Source: JAOPZW01 sp963707695 (GTDB taxonomy: Bacteria; Actinomycetota; Thermoleophilia; Solirubrobacterales; Solirubrobacteraceae). Taken from it: a stretch of 64,000 nt of DNA. The position numbers and the translations under genes are program-made. Of the stretch, positions 52,862-61,532 are shown piece by piece. The notes beneath the pieces were generated by a model. The model ran no database searches, was not told where the DNA came from, and saw only the letters and a list, made by a program, of their open reading frames with translations. The stretch's first letter is position 1. Every line of letters begins with the position of its first letter. The stretch lies in the NCBI GenBank assembly GCA_963707695.1, contig CAVPQY010000003.1, forward strand, positions 806,001-870,000. The letters are read 5' to 3'.

Positions 52862-53926
52862 TCAGGATAGGGAAACGTGGTCGTCCACCCCGAGGTGGCC
52901 GATCTCGTCGTCGTCGGGCCCGTCCTCCTCGGCCCGGTCGGCGGCCCGCTCGGCGCGGCGCTCGACGATGCGGGCGAACCCGACGCTGAGCTCCCACAGG
53001 ACGACGAGCGGCGCCATCGCGACGAGCATCGTCACCGGGTCCGGTGTGGGCGTCGCGACCGCCGCGACGACCGCGATGGCCAGGATCACGTAGCCGCGGC
53101 TGCGCGCGAGCTGCCGGGCGGAGACGACGCCGAGCCGCGTGATGGCCAGGACGCCCACCGGGATCTGGAACAGCAGGCCGATGACGGCCAGCAGGACGAC
53201 CGAGAAGCGGTAGTAGTCCTTGGCCTGCAGCAGGACGTCGAACGAGTCCTGGTTGAAGTTCTGCAGGAAGTCGACGGCCCGTGGCAGCGCCACGAAGTAG
53301 CCGAAGGCCACGCCCGCCACGAAGAGGAACGGCACCATGAGCATGAGCGGCAGCGCGGCGCGGCGCTCCTGCGGGGTGAAGGCCGGCAGGACGAAGGCGT
53401 AGGCCTGGAAGAGGATGAAGGGCAGCGCGAGCAGCAGCGCGGCGTAGCCCGCCACCGTGAACGTCGTCACGAACGGCTCCGTCACGCCCAGCGTCACCGG
53501 GCGTCGCTTCTGGTCGGGGATCGGCAGCCCGGCCGCGTCGGCGACGACGCGCTGCAGCTCGGCCGTCCGGCGGACCTGCGCGGCGAGGGCCGCGCGGTCG
53601 GCGGCGCTGAGCGAGGGCAGCCGCGCCAGGCGGCGCAGGGCGTCCTGCTGGCCCGCCAGGACGGGCTCCAGCCGCCGGTAGAACAGCGTCTGCTCGCGGT
53701 CGCGGGCGTTGGCCTGCGCGAGCGGGTCCGACGAGTGGCTGCTGCCGTGCTGCGAGGCGTAGAACGGCTTGTTGACCGCGTTGAGCAGCGCATCGTGCTG
53801 CCAGTAGGTCACCGTGAAGCACGCCACGAGGACGAGCAGGCACCAGATCAGGCGGGTGCGGAGCTCGTCGAGGTGGTCGACGAGGCTGAGACGGTCCTCG
53901 TACCCGACGGGCCGCAGACGGGCCAC
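52862..53926 (-). CDS. tatC: Sec-independent translocase TatC with enlarged first periplasmic loop
   Basis: A 354-residue TatC, about 100 longer than usual. The signal-recognition N-terminus (V-D-H-L-D-E-L-R-T-R-L) and six helices are present, with F-x-x-F-x-x-F-x-L-P-F-I-L-F-Q-A-Y-A-F and P-D-P-V-T-M. Between helices 1 and 2, residues about 56-135 hold an extra helical, charged segment (R-D-R-E-Q-T-L-F-Y-R-R-L, L-S-A-A-D-R-A-A-L-A-A-Q-V-R-R-T). It receives twin-arginine signal peptides for folded-protein export. Confidence 0.92.
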   Translation of the reverse strand: MARLRPVGYEDRLSLVDHLDELRTRLIWCLLVLVACFTVTYWQHDALLNAVNKPFYASQHGSSHSSDPLAQANARDREQTLFYRRLEPVLAGQQDALRRLARLPSLSAADRAALAAQVRRTAELQRVVADAAGLPIPDQKRRPVTLGVTEPFVTTFTVAGYAALLLALPFILFQAYAFVLPAFTPQERRAALPLMLMVPFLFVAGVAFGYFVALPRAVDFLQNFNQDSFDVLLQAKDYYRFSVVLLAVIGLLFQIPVGVLAITRLGVVSARQLARSRGYVILAIAVVAAVATPTPDPVTMLVAMAPLVVLWELSVGFARIVERRAERAADRAEEDGPDDDEIGHLGVDDHVSLS

Positions 53927-53932
53927 GCGGTC

Positions 53933-54205
53933 CTAGTCCTCGCGGCGCTCGCCGAACGCGCGGGCCGCGGGCTGCTCGTCCGCCGGGTCGGCGTGCCGGA
54001 CCGGGTCGGCGGGCGGTACGGGGGGCGCGGCGGGCGGCAGCGCCTCGCGCTCCTGCGCCTCCTCGTCCTTGCCCGTCACACTGTCCTTGAACTCGCGCAT
54101 GCCACGCCCGAGCTGGCGCCCGAGCCCCGGCAGGCGCTTGGGCCCGAAGATGAGCAGCACGACGGCCAGGACGATGATGAGCTCGAGTGGTCCGATGTTG
54201 GGCAT
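53933..54205 (-). CDS. tatA: Sec-independent translocase TatA
   Basis: A 90-residue TatA: N-terminal helix (P-L-E-L-I-I-V-L-A-V-V-L-L-I-F-G), the hinge F-G-P-K-R-L-P-G-L-G, an amphipathic helix (L-G-R-G-M-R-E-F-K-D-S-V), and an acidic, Pro-rich tail. It forms the Tat pore with TatC, whose gene starts 6 bases downstream. The ATG at 54205 is chosen over a longer frame because the family starts directly before the helix and TACCCT lies 12 bases upstream. Confidence 0.92.
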   Translation of the reverse strand: MPNIGPLELIIVLAVVLLIFGPKRLPGLGRQLGRGMREFKDSVTGKDEEAQEREALPPAAPPVPPADPVRHADPADEQPAARAFGERRED

Positions 54206-54217
54206 GGGGTGCGTCCG

Positions 54218-54223
54218 AGGGTA
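54218..54223 (-). promoter_or_regulatory. Putative -10 box (TACCCT) of tatA
   Basis: TACCCT on the minus strand ends 12 bases before the tatA ATG. Confidence 0.4.
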
Positions 54224-54298
54224 CCGGGGCCGAGATCCCCACGACACCGCTCAAGGTCTCTGCGTGCCGTGCCGACGAGTGGATCAGAGGCCACCGAC

Positions 54299-54715
54299 AT
54301 GACCCCCGAACAGCACTCCACCCAGCACGTCCGCCGCGTCGTCCTCCCCTCGGGGAAGACCATCGAGGTGGTCTACTTCGAGGAGCACCACGAGGTGCCG
54401 CTCGCCGACCCGGCCACCCCGGCCGTCGACCTCAGCCAGTGCCCCGGCTGCGGCTCGCACCTCGTCTACCCCGTCGAGTGGGACGAGGCGGGCCCCCGCC
54501 ACTGGGAGGTCACCCTCCGCTGCCCCGAGTGCGAGCACCTCGCGGCCGGCACGTACGACCAGGCGACGGTCGACCGGTTCGACGAGATCCTCGACGACGG
54601 CACCGACGCCCTCGTGCGCGACCTCAAACGCCTCATGCGCGCGAACATGGAGGACGAGGTCGAGCGCTTCTCCGCCGCGCTGCACGCCGGGGCCATCCTC
54701 CCCGAGGACTTCTAG
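54299..54715 (+). CDS. Small zinc-ribbon-like hypothetical protein
   Basis: A 138-residue soluble protein with C-P-G-C-G near residue 49 and C-P-E-C near 77, a probable four-Cys zinc ribbon. An acidic helical C-terminus (M-E-D-E-V-E-R-F) follows. N-terminal V-L-P-S-G-K-T-I-E-V-V-Y-F forms a beta pair. It is divergent from tatA. No known family recognised; nucleic-acid or protein binding is possible. Confidence 0.72.
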   Translation: MTPEQHSTQHVRRVVLPSGKTIEVVYFEEHHEVPLADPATPAVDLSQCPGCGSHLVYPVEWDEAGPRHWEVTLRCPECEHLAAGTYDQATVDRFDEILDDGTDALVRDLKRLMRANMEDEVERFSAALHAGAILPEDF

Positions 54716-54741
54716 ACCGCGGACCGGCCCCCGGCGGGGCC

Positions 54742-55623
54742 TCAGCGAAGGCGCAGCACCGCCGTCGCCTGCGCGGCCATCTCGGACTCGCCGAGCGCGT
54801 TCGGGTGGACGATCACCGCGTTCGTGCCCTGCAGCACCGGCTCGACCCAGCGGACGCCGATGGGCTGGCACGCGTCGTGGCCGTTCGACGCCGTGTCCAG
54901 GTCCACGTAGGTCACCCCGGTCGCCGCGGCCGCGCGCCGGACGGCGTCGTTGAGCGTCGCCTGGATCCCGCGCACGTAGGGGACGTCGCCCTGCGCGACC
55001 GGCATCTTGTCGAAGCACCCACCGGTCGCCGGCATGATCCACGGGTAGCCGAGGATGCCGACCTTCGCCCGCGGGGCCTTGGACCTGACGGCCCGGAGCG
55101 CGGTGACGAGCGCGGGGTAGGTCGTCGTGCGGATCGTGTCCTCGAAGGACGATCCGTAGCGGTCCTTGCAGGGGCTGCCCTGGCCGAGGGTGGACAGGCC
55201 GGCAGCACCGCACTCGAGGATCGTGGAGATGAAGACGCCGCTGTCGTTGCCCCCGATCGTCATGGTGACGAGCTGGGTGTCCGGCGTCAGCGCGTCGAGC
55301 TGCGGGGCGACGCCGGGGGACTGGGAGGTGGAGAAGTCCTTCGTCTCGGCGGCACCGCACGTGACGTCGGTCAGCTGCGCGCCGATCCCGCCAGCGATCA
55401 CGTGCGGGTAGTTCAGGAGCGACCGGAGGCACTGCGGCGGCGCGGACGGGTCGGGCGGCAGGACGCCGGAGGCGGCGCTGTAGGAGTCGCCGAGCGCGAC
55501 GTACCGCAGCGGCGGCGTGGCTGCCCGGGCCGCGGGCGTCGCGACCGCTGCGACGGTGGCGATCGCACACGCGACGGCGAGTCGGGTGATGCGGCTGCGG
55601 CGACGGTGGGCGCGTGTGGGCAC
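54742..55623 (-). CDS. Secreted SGNH/GDSL hydrolase (lipase/esterase)
   Basis: A 293-residue exported esterase. Signal peptide (about 1-34, ending A-A-R-A-A), then block I G-D-S-Y-S with catalytic Ser, block III G-G-N-D and block V H-P-N with the catalytic His. Several Cys pairs suggest disulfides, as in Streptomyces-type secreted lipases. The expected actions are lipid or acyl-ester hydrolysis outside the cell. Monocistronic. Confidence 0.9.
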   Translation of the reverse strand: MPTRAHRRRSRITRLAVACAIATVAAVATPAARAATPPLRYVALGDSYSAASGVLPPDPSAPPQCLRSLLNYPHVIAGGIGAQLTDVTCGAAETKDFSTSQSPGVAPQLDALTPDTQLVTMTIGGNDSGVFISTILECGAAGLSTLGQGSPCKDRYGSSFEDTIRTTTYPALVTALRAVRSKAPRAKVGILGYPWIMPATGGCFDKMPVAQGDVPYVRGIQATLNDAVRRAAAATGVTYVDLDTASNGHDACQPIGVRWVEPVLQGTNAVIVHPNALGESEMAAQATAVLRLR

Positions 55624-55707
55624 TCGTCTCTCTCCTCGACCCGGGGTGGACCAGCGTCGTTTCCCCGGAACGCCGCCCGCTCACGCGCGCCGTTCCCGGC
55701 CGGCGGG

Positions 55708-56676
55708 TCAGGCGTACCGCGCCACGACGCCGTCGGCGACGAGGTCCAGCGCGCGCCGCTGCCCCTCGGGCAGGTCGTCGGGCAGCCCCAGCTTGGCCTC
55801 GGCCACGATGGCCAGGGCCCGCGACCGCGCCTCCTCCAGCGCGCCCGTGGCCGCGATGCGGTCGCACAGCGCCTCGGCCTCCGCCGGGGTGCGCACGCCG
55901 CGCAGGTCGAGCGCCGCCAGCTCGGGGTCGCGCTCGCGCGCGAGCAGGAAGGGCAGGGTCACCGTCCCGTCGAGGAGGTCGGTGCCCCGGTGCTTGCCGG
56001 TGCGCTCGGCCGGCCCGCTGACGTCGAGGACGTCGTCGAGGAGCTGGAAGGCCAGCCCGATGCGGCGCCCGAAGCGCCCCAGGCGCTCGGCCGTCGCCTC
56101 GTCCGCGCCGCCCTCCAGGGCGCCGAGGCGGCAGGCGGCCTCGAACAGCCGCGCGGTCTTCAGCTCGCAGCGGTGCAGGTAGCGCTCGACGCCGATCGTC
56201 GCGTCCCAGGCGTCGGCGCGCTGCAGCAGCTCGCCGCGGGCGAGCGCGGAGCTCGCGTCGCTCAGGACGCGCACCTCGTCGGCACGGCCGTTGCGGACGA
56301 GCTCGCCCATGGCCCGCGCGAAGAGCAGGTCGCCCGTGGCGACCGCCATCGGCCGTCCCGCGCTGGCGACGACGGTCGGCGCGCCGCGACGCAGGTCGGC
56401 CGCGTCCAGGACGTCGTCGTGGACGAGCGTGGCGGAGTGCACGAGCTCGACGGCCGTCGCGGCGCGCACGAGCCCCTCGCCATCGGCCCCGCCGGCCGCC
56501 AGCAGGACGAGCAGCGGGCGCAGCCGCTTGCCGCCCGCGGCGATCGTCGCCCCGGCGTGATCGGCCAGCGGCGCGCCGTCCTCGCCGGCCATCACGGCCA
56601 GCCGGTCCTCGACGCGCGCGAGCAGGGCGGGGAGGTGCCCGCCCCCGGCCGCCACGACGTCCGCGACCGCGCTCAT
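55708..56676 (-). CDS. Polyprenyl diphosphate synthase (heptaprenyl/nonaprenyl type)
   Basis: A 322-residue trans-prenyl transferase. First Asp-rich motif H-D-D-V-L-D (Asp 87, 88, 91), second F-Q-L-L-D-D-V-L-D, and G-G-K-R-L-R-P near residue 49. Overlap with the menaquinone methyltransferase gene (ATGA) shows that it supplies the prenyl tail of menaquinone. Chain length cannot be read reliably. Confidence 0.9.
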   Translation of the reverse strand: MSAVADVVAAGGGHLPALLARVEDRLAVMAGEDGAPLADHAGATIAAGGKRLRPLLVLLAAGGADGEGLVRAATAVELVHSATLVHDDVLDAADLRRGAPTVVASAGRPMAVATGDLLFARAMGELVRNGRADEVRVLSDASSALARGELLQRADAWDATIGVERYLHRCELKTARLFEAACRLGALEGGADEATAERLGRFGRRIGLAFQLLDDVLDVSGPAERTGKHRGTDLLDGTVTLPFLLARERDPELAALDLRGVRTPAEAEALCDRIAATGALEEARSRALAIVAEAKLGLPDDLPEGQRRALDLVADGVVARYA

Positions 56677-57329
56677 CCCGCCCGCGTCCCCGCGTGCAGG
56701 GCGATGATCCCGCCGGCCGTCAGGATCCACCGGACGTCGACCAGCCCGGCGCGCGCCATCGCGGCGGCGACGCCCTCCGGCGGCGGGAAGCGCCGCACCG
56801 AGCTCGGGAGGTAGGTGTAGGCGTCCGGATCGCCCGCGAGGCGGCCGATGAGCGGCACGACGCGATCGAACCACACCCGGAAGAACGTGGACAGGGGCGG
56901 TGTCTGCGGCGTCGTGATCTCGAGCACGACGACGCGGCCGCCGGGGCGCACGACCCGCGCCATCTCGGCCAGCCCCCGGTCGAGGTCGCTGAAGTTCCGC
57001 GCCCCGAAGCCGACCGTGGCCGCCGCGAAGGCTCCGTCCGGGTAGGGCAGGTCCAGCGCGTCCCCCCATTCGAAGCGCAGCTCCGGCGCCTTGCGGCGCG
57101 CCAGGGCGAGCATCCCCTCCGAGAAGTCCGACCCGACGACCTCGCCGCCCGGCGCCACGCGCCGGGCCAGCTCCACGGCCAGGTCGCCGGTCCCCGTGGC
57201 GACGTCGAGGACGTGGTCGCCGGGCCCGACGCGCGCCAGGTCGGCCGCGCGCGCGCGCCAGCGGTGGTGCAGCCCCGCCGTCATGACCGAGTTCATCACG
57301 TCGTAGAACGACGCGATGCGGTCGAACAT
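56673..57329 (-). CDS. menG: Demethylmenaquinone methyltransferase
   Basis: A 218-residue UbiE/MenG SAM methyltransferase finishing menaquinone. M-F-D-R-I-A-S-F-Y-D-V-M-N, motif I V-L-D-V-A-T-G-T-G-D-L-A, G-D-A-L-D-L-P-Y-P-D and F-G-A-R-N-F-S-D, then L-E-I-T-T-P. ATG 57329 is the first standard start. An in-frame CTG at 57380 overlaps the qcrC stop (CTGA) and would add 17 residues (including P-E-Q-Q-V-R-A) that homologues often have; that start is plausible. It sits between quinone and cytochrome genes. Confidence 0.9.
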   Translation of the reverse strand: MFDRIASFYDVMNSVMTAGLHHRWRARAADLARVGPGDHVLDVATGTGDLAVELARRVAPGGEVVGSDFSEGMLALARRKAPELRFEWGDALDLPYPDGAFAAATVGFGARNFSDLDRGLAEMARVVRPGGRVVVLEITTPQTPPLSTFFRVWFDRVVPLIGRLAGDPDAYTYLPSSVRRFPPPEGVAAAMARAGLVDVRWILTAGGIIALHAGTRAG

Positions 57330-57376
57330 CGCCCTGACCTGCTGCTCCGGGAGCGTCCCGGGCTGCGGGGTGCTGC

Positions 57377-58129
57377 TCAGCTGCCGCCCTTGAGCTGCGA
57401 CAGGAAGGCCACGAGGTCGTCGAACTTCTCCGGGCTCTGCGACTTCAGCGAGGCGAAGGACGGCATCGGCGCGGTCGGGTTGACCAGCGTGCGGGCGATG
57501 GCCTGGCCGGGCAGGCGCGACGGCGATCTCGGTGAGCTCCGGGCCCGGACCGGCGTTGCCGTTCTCGCCGATCTTGTGGCAGGCCAGGCAGCCCGACTGC
57601 GCGACGACCTGCTTGCCGCGGTCGAACTGGGCCACCATCGCGGGCCCTCCTGCTTGACCGCCGTCGGCGTGGCCATGTCGATCTGCGTCGGCGGGCCCGC
57701 CGAGGCGCCGAGGTAGGTGAGGTAGCCCATGGCCGCGATCGTGAAGATGCCCGCCGTGGTCGCGATCGGGCGTCGCTCGGGCCGCCGCTCCGGACCGCGG
57801 TCGTAGAACGGCAGCAGGAACAGCAGGATCATGCAGACCGTCGGGATGCCGATGGTCGCGAGCTGGACGAGCGCGGGCGGCTTGATGACGCGCAGCAGCT
57901 CGAAGAGGAAGAAGAAGTACCACTCCGGCCGCGGCGTGTAGGTCGTCGTCGTCGGGTCGGCCTTCGGGCCGAGCTCGGCGCCGAGCACGATCGACATCGT
58001 GATGATGACGGCCAGGACCACGCACGCCATCGCCCCGTCCTTGGCGACCGCGTAGGGGAAGAACGGCTTCCCCTTGGCCTTCAGCAGCGAGTAGCCGCGG
58101 AGGTACTCCTCCTTCTCGCGCTTGTTCAT
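57377..58129 (-). CDS. qcrC: Menaquinol-cytochrome c reductase subunit QcrC: subunit IV fused to cytochrome c (frameshifted)
   Basis: Two-part protein like Bacillus QcrC. Residues 1-140 are a cytochrome b6f subunit IV homologue (three helices; P-E-W-Y-F-F-F-L-F-E-L-L-R). The C-terminal cytochrome c domain has heme motif C-L-A-C-H and distal Met region A-P-M-P-S-F. One missing base near 57644 and one surplus near 57518 shift the heme-containing stretch out of frame; both ends share the same frame. ATGA overlap with qcrB. It passes electrons from the bc complex to cytochrome c oxidase. Confidence 0.88.
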   Translation of the reverse strand: MNKREKEEYLRGYSLLKAKGKPFFPYAVAKDGAMACVVLAVIITMSIVLGAELGPKADPTTTTYTPRPEWYFFFLFELLRVIKPPALVQLATIGIPTVCMILLFLLPFYDRGPERRPERRPIATTAGIFTIAAMGYLTYLGASAGPPTQIDMATPTAVKQEGPRWWPSSTAASRSSRSRAAWPATRSARTATPVRARSSPRSPSRLPGQAIARTLVNPTAPMPSFASLKSQSPEKFDDLVAFLSQLKGGS

Positions 58130-58931
58130 GCGACTTCCTGCCGCAGCGGCTCCGGGTCCTCGGCCTCGAGCCACGGCGGCGCGGTCGTGCCGAGCTTGGC
58201 GACGAGGTACAGGTGCGCGCCGATGAGCGCGCCGATGAGCGCCCGGGACCAGCAGCATGTGGATCGCGTAGAAGCGCGAGAGCGTCGTGGCGCCGAAGTC
58301 CGGGCCGGCGCGCAGGAAGTCGGCCAGGTAGGGGCCGACCAGCGGGCCGGTGGCGGTGATGTTGTTCGCGACGATCGTGGCCCAGTAGGAGCGCTGGTCG
58401 AAGGGCAGCAGGTAGCCCGTCAGGCCCATGACGAAGGTCAGGATCAGCGAGCGCGACGCCGATGACCCAGTTGAGCTCGCGCGGGTACTTGTAGGCGCCG
58501 AAGAAGAACGTCCGCGCCATGTGCAGGAAGATGAGGACGATCATCACGGTCGAGCCCCACTTGTGCATGCCGCGCACGAACTCGCCGAGGAAGGCCTCGT
58601 TGGTGATGAACCGCATCGACTCGTACGCCCGCGTGGGCGACGGGTCGTAGTACATCGCCAGGAAGACGCCGGTGATGGCCTGGTTGAGGAAGGCGAACAT
58701 CGTCGCCGAGCCCAGGGTGTAGAACCAGTTGGTCCCCTTGGGGATCTTCCGGAACATCAGCCACCGGGCGCCGCCCGACAGCGACGTGCGCTCGTCGACC
58801 CAGTCGACCGCGCTGGCGCCGGCGTCCTTGGCGACGTCGAGCGCCCCGCCGTTGCGGGTCGAGCCGGGCCGGCGCGGCGCCGGCTTCAGCGCGGCCGGGA
58901 CAGGGGGAGCGGGGACCTTGAGCTTCGGCAT
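58126..58931 (-). CDS. qcrB: Menaquinol-cytochrome c reductase cytochrome b subunit (frameshifted)
   Basis: About 267 residues of a cytochrome b6-type protein after removal of two surplus bases (near 58454 and 58244). Four helices with the heme-ligating His pairs (H-K-W-G-S and H-M-A-R in the second; Y-A-I-H-M in the fourth), and the G-x-x-x-G-Y-L-L-P-F-D-Q-R-S-Y-W quinol-site motif. A Pro-rich N-terminal leader of about 30 residues is extra. It transfers electrons from menaquinol inside the membrane. The start follows qcrA by 2 bases. Confidence 0.88.
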
Positions 58932-58933
58932 GG

Positions 58934-59608
58934 CTACTGGTTCGGTCCGTTGCGGATCGTCGGTCGCGAGGGGTAGAGGTACTGGCCGACCCCGTCGAGC
59001 GGCTCGGCGGGGTCGCGCGGCGAGAACCGCTCGAGCTCGCGGTTCACGGAGTAGCGCGGGCCGACCTCGAGCCGGCCGGCGCGCACGCGCGTGTAGAAGC
59101 GGTCGAGCGGGCGCACGGGCGGACCGCCGTCGACCTGCCCCTGGAAGCCGTAGACCCCGCCGTGGCACGGGCAGATGAACCGGCCGGCCGCCTCCACGAA
59201 GCGCACGGGGCAGCCGAGGTGCATGCACCGGGTGGAGATCGCCACGTACTGGCTCCACTCGTCCTGGGGCCCCTTCGTGTCGATCCTCGGGTTGCGCTTG
59301 CGCAGGTAGACCGTCGTCTTGCCGGCCTGACCGATGCCGCTGACGAGGGTGATGACCTTCGGGATGTAGGTGTCCGCCGTGAACTGGTCGACCGGGCCGA
59401 CGTCGTTCCAGGGCTGCTCGTGCTTCTCGAAGAGCGGCCCCAGCGCGAAGCCCACCGCGGGGAGCGCGATCGCCGACACCGCGACGATCCCGGTGACGTT
59501 GGCGGCGCCGGTCATGAACCGGCGGCGGGTCACGGTCTCGCCGTCGAAGGCGCCCGGGATCCGCCGCTCGGTCGTGTACTTGGACTTGGTCTGTCGGCGA
59601 TCGGCCAT
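58934..59608 (-). CDS. qcrA: Rieske iron-sulfur subunit of the menaquinol-cytochrome c reductase
   Basis: A 224-residue Rieske protein. Ligands Cys 128/His 130 (C-M-H-L-G-C) and Cys 146/His 149 (C-P-C-H-G-G), with Cys 133/148 able to form the usual disulfide. The N-terminus has a twin-arginine signal (T-R-R-R-F-M) and one helix, so export should need the Tat system encoded 5 kb away. TAAGGT lies 12 bases before the ATG. First gene of qcrA-qcrB-qcrC. Confidence 0.94.
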   Translation of the reverse strand: MADRRQTKSKYTTERRIPGAFDGETVTRRRFMTGAANVTGIVAVSAIALPAVGFALGPLFEKHEQPWNDVGPVDQFTADTYIPKVITLVSGIGQAGKTTVYLRKRNPRIDTKGPQDEWSQYVAISTRCMHLGCPVRFVEAAGRFICPCHGGVYGFQGQVDGGPPVRPLDRFYTRVRAGRLEVGPRYSVNRELERFSPRDPAEPLDGVGQYLYPSRPTIRNGPNQ

Positions 59609-59620
59609 CTGCGGCGAGGA

Positions 59621-59626
59621 ACCTTA
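59621..59626 (-). promoter_or_regulatory. Putative -10 box (TAAGGT) of the qcr operon
   Basis: TAAGGT on the minus strand ends 12 bases before the qcrA ATG. Confidence 0.4.
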
Positions 59627-59672
59627 CTCCGGGACAAGTCTAGGAGCGGTCCCGGGCCGCCACGCCGGTCCG

Positions 59673-60218
59673 CTACCGCACGGGCGCCACGTCACCCCGA
59701 GCCTGGCGCGCGGCGGCTCTCAGCGCGCCCGCGGCGTCTCGCGCGCCCGCGCGCGCGTGCTCCTTGGCCGCCCGCAGGTCGTCGGTCGGCCCCCAGCCGA
59801 CCGAGGCCACCCCCGCCTCCCAGACCGCCTCGGCGAGATCCTCGCGGCCCTCGGCGTGCCCCTGCGCGCTCAGCGCGATGACGTCGGCCAGCTCGCCGAC
59901 GGCGTGGAGGTCGCCCAGGGCGGCCAGGCGGGCGAGCCCGAGGGCGTAGAGCCGGTCACCGGCGAGCAGGGCCAGGTCGCGGTCGTCGGCGCGGACCACC
60001 CGCGCCCGGCCGTAGTGCAGGAGGTAGCCCTCGCGGATCGCCTCGACGACGAGCGCCAGCTCCTCCTCGTGGCCGGCCGAGCGCGGCCCGGCGGCCGCGA
60101 GCGCCCCGTGGGGGGCCGCGGCGCCGTCGGGGTCGGCCAGGGCTCCGGCCAGCAGACCGCCCTCGTCGCGCAGCACCGCGACGAGCCGGCGCAGGACCGG
60201 CTCGCCCCCCGCCGTCAC
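59673..60218 (-). CDS. Hypothetical helical protein co-translated with hemL
   Basis: A 181-residue Ala/Leu/Glu-rich soluble protein predicted to be almost all helix. Conserved-looking segments are L-A-L-L-A-G-D-R-L-Y-A-L-G-L, G-D-L-H-A-V-G-E-L-A-D-V-I-A-L-S-A and G-H-A-E-G. The pattern D-R-L-Y-A-x-G-L-x-x-L-A is reminiscent of helical prenyl-synthase-like folds, but no Asp-rich motif is visible. GTG start overlaps the hemL stop (GTGA). A link to heme or quinone synthesis is inferred from position only. Confidence 0.7.
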   Translation of the reverse strand: MTAGGEPVLRRLVAVLRDEGGLLAGALADPDGAAAPHGALAAAGPRSAGHEEELALVVEAIREGYLLHYGRARVVRADDRDLALLAGDRLYALGLARLAALGDLHAVGELADVIALSAQGHAEGREDLAEAVWEAGVASVGWGPTDDLRAAKEHARAGARDAAGALRAAARQARGDVAPVR

Positions 60219-61510
60219 GCCGCGACCTCCGCGAACGCGGCCGCCGCCGCCTCGATCGTGCGCTCGACGTGCTCGGGGGTGTGGGCCAGCGAGGGGAACC
60301 AGGCTTCGAACTGCGACGGCGGCGGGTAGACGCCGCGCGCCAGCAGGGCGCGGCACCAGGCGCCGTAGCCCTCGAGGTCGCACGCCTGCGCCCCGGCGTA
60401 GTCGCGCACCGGCTCGGCGCTGAAGAAGACGGTCAGCAGGCCGGGCGCCGTGGCGACCTGCACGGCGCGGCCGGCCGCGGCGGCGGCCTCGCGCAGCCCC
60501 TCGGCCAGCGCTTCGGTCGTGGCGCTCAGGCGCAGGTGGGCCTGCTCGTCGAGCAGGCGCAGCGTCGTCAGGCCGGCGGCCACGGCCAGCGGGTTCCCGC
60601 TGAGCGTCCCGGCCTGGTAGACGTCGCCGGCCGGGGCCAGCCGCTCGAGGTGCTCGCGGCGCCCGCCGAAGGCGGCGGCCGGCAGCCCGCCGCCGATGAC
60701 CTTCCCCATGACCGTCAGGTCGGGGGTCACGCCCGTGAGGTCCTGGGCCCCGCCGGGCGCGACGCGGAAGCCCGTGATGACCTCGTCGAAGACGAGCAGC
60801 GCGCCGTTGGCCGTCGCGCTCTCGCGCAGGAGCTCGAGGAACCCGCCGTCGGGCGGGACGAGCCCCATGTTCGCCGGGTAGGGCTCGGCCAGGATCGCGG
60901 CGAACCGGTGCTCGGCGAGCGCCGCCCGCACCGCGTCCGGATCGTTCCATCCGACGATGACGGTGCCGGCGGTGGCGGCCTGCGGCACGCCGGGGCTGGC
61001 GGGGAGCGCCTGGGTGGCCAGGCCGCTTCCGGCCTGCGCCAGCAGGCCGTCGACGTGGCCGTGGTAGGCCCCCGCGAACTTCAGGAGCTTCTCGCGCCCC
61101 GTGACCGCGCGGGCGAGGCGGATGGCCGACATGGCCGCCTCGGTCCCCGACGAGGTCATGCGCAGCATCTGGACCGACGGCACCCGCCGGGCGACCTCCT
61201 CGGCGAGCTCGACCTCGCCCGCCGTGGGCGCGCCGAACGTCGTGCCCTGGCCGGCGGCGTCACGGACGGCGGCCAGGACCTCGGGGTGGGCGTGGCCGTG
61301 CACGAGCGGGCCCCACGAGCAGACCCAGTCGACGTAGCGGTTGCCGTCGACGTCGGTGAGCTCGGCGCCCTGCGCCCGCTCGACGAAGATCGGGTCGCGC
61401 CCGATCGCGCGCATCGCGCGCACCGGCGAGTTGACGCCACCGGGCAGCACCGCCTGCGCGCGGGCGTACAGCGCGGCCGACCGGGTGTCCGTCAGCGAGG
61501 AGGCCTCCAT
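60215..61510 (-). CDS. hemL: Glutamate-1-semialdehyde 2,1-aminomutase
   Basis: A 431-residue class III aminotransferase of C5 heme synthesis, making 5-aminolevulinate. P-G-G-V-N-S-P-V-R-A, the S-S-G-T-E-A-A-M-S-A-I-R cofactor region, Y-H-G-H-V-D, F-D-E-V-I-T-G-F-R, and PLP Lys in M-G-K-V-I-G-G-G-L-P. The C-terminus has G-V-Y-P-P-P-S-Q-F-E-A-W-F. The ATG is at 61510. It lies in a heme block with hemB; hemA is not in the window. Confidence 0.94.
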   Translation of the reverse strand: MEASSLTDTRSAALYARAQAVLPGGVNSPVRAMRAIGRDPIFVERAQGAELTDVDGNRYVDWVCSWGPLVHGHAHPEVLAAVRDAAGQGTTFGAPTAGEVELAEEVARRVPSVQMLRMTSSGTEAAMSAIRLARAVTGREKLLKFAGAYHGHVDGLLAQAGSGLATQALPASPGVPQAATAGTVIVGWNDPDAVRAALAEHRFAAILAEPYPANMGLVPPDGGFLELLRESATANGALLVFDEVITGFRVAPGGAQDLTGVTPDLTVMGKVIGGGLPAAAFGGRREHLERLAPAGDVYQAGTLSGNPLAVAAGLTTLRLLDEQAHLRLSATTEALAEGLREAAAAAGRAVQVATAPGLLTVFFSAEPVRDYAGAQACDLEGYGAWCRALLARGVYPPPSQFEAWFPSLAHTPEHVERTIEAAAAAFAEVAA

Positions 61511-61532
61511 GATCCCGAGCCGCGCCCCGGCG

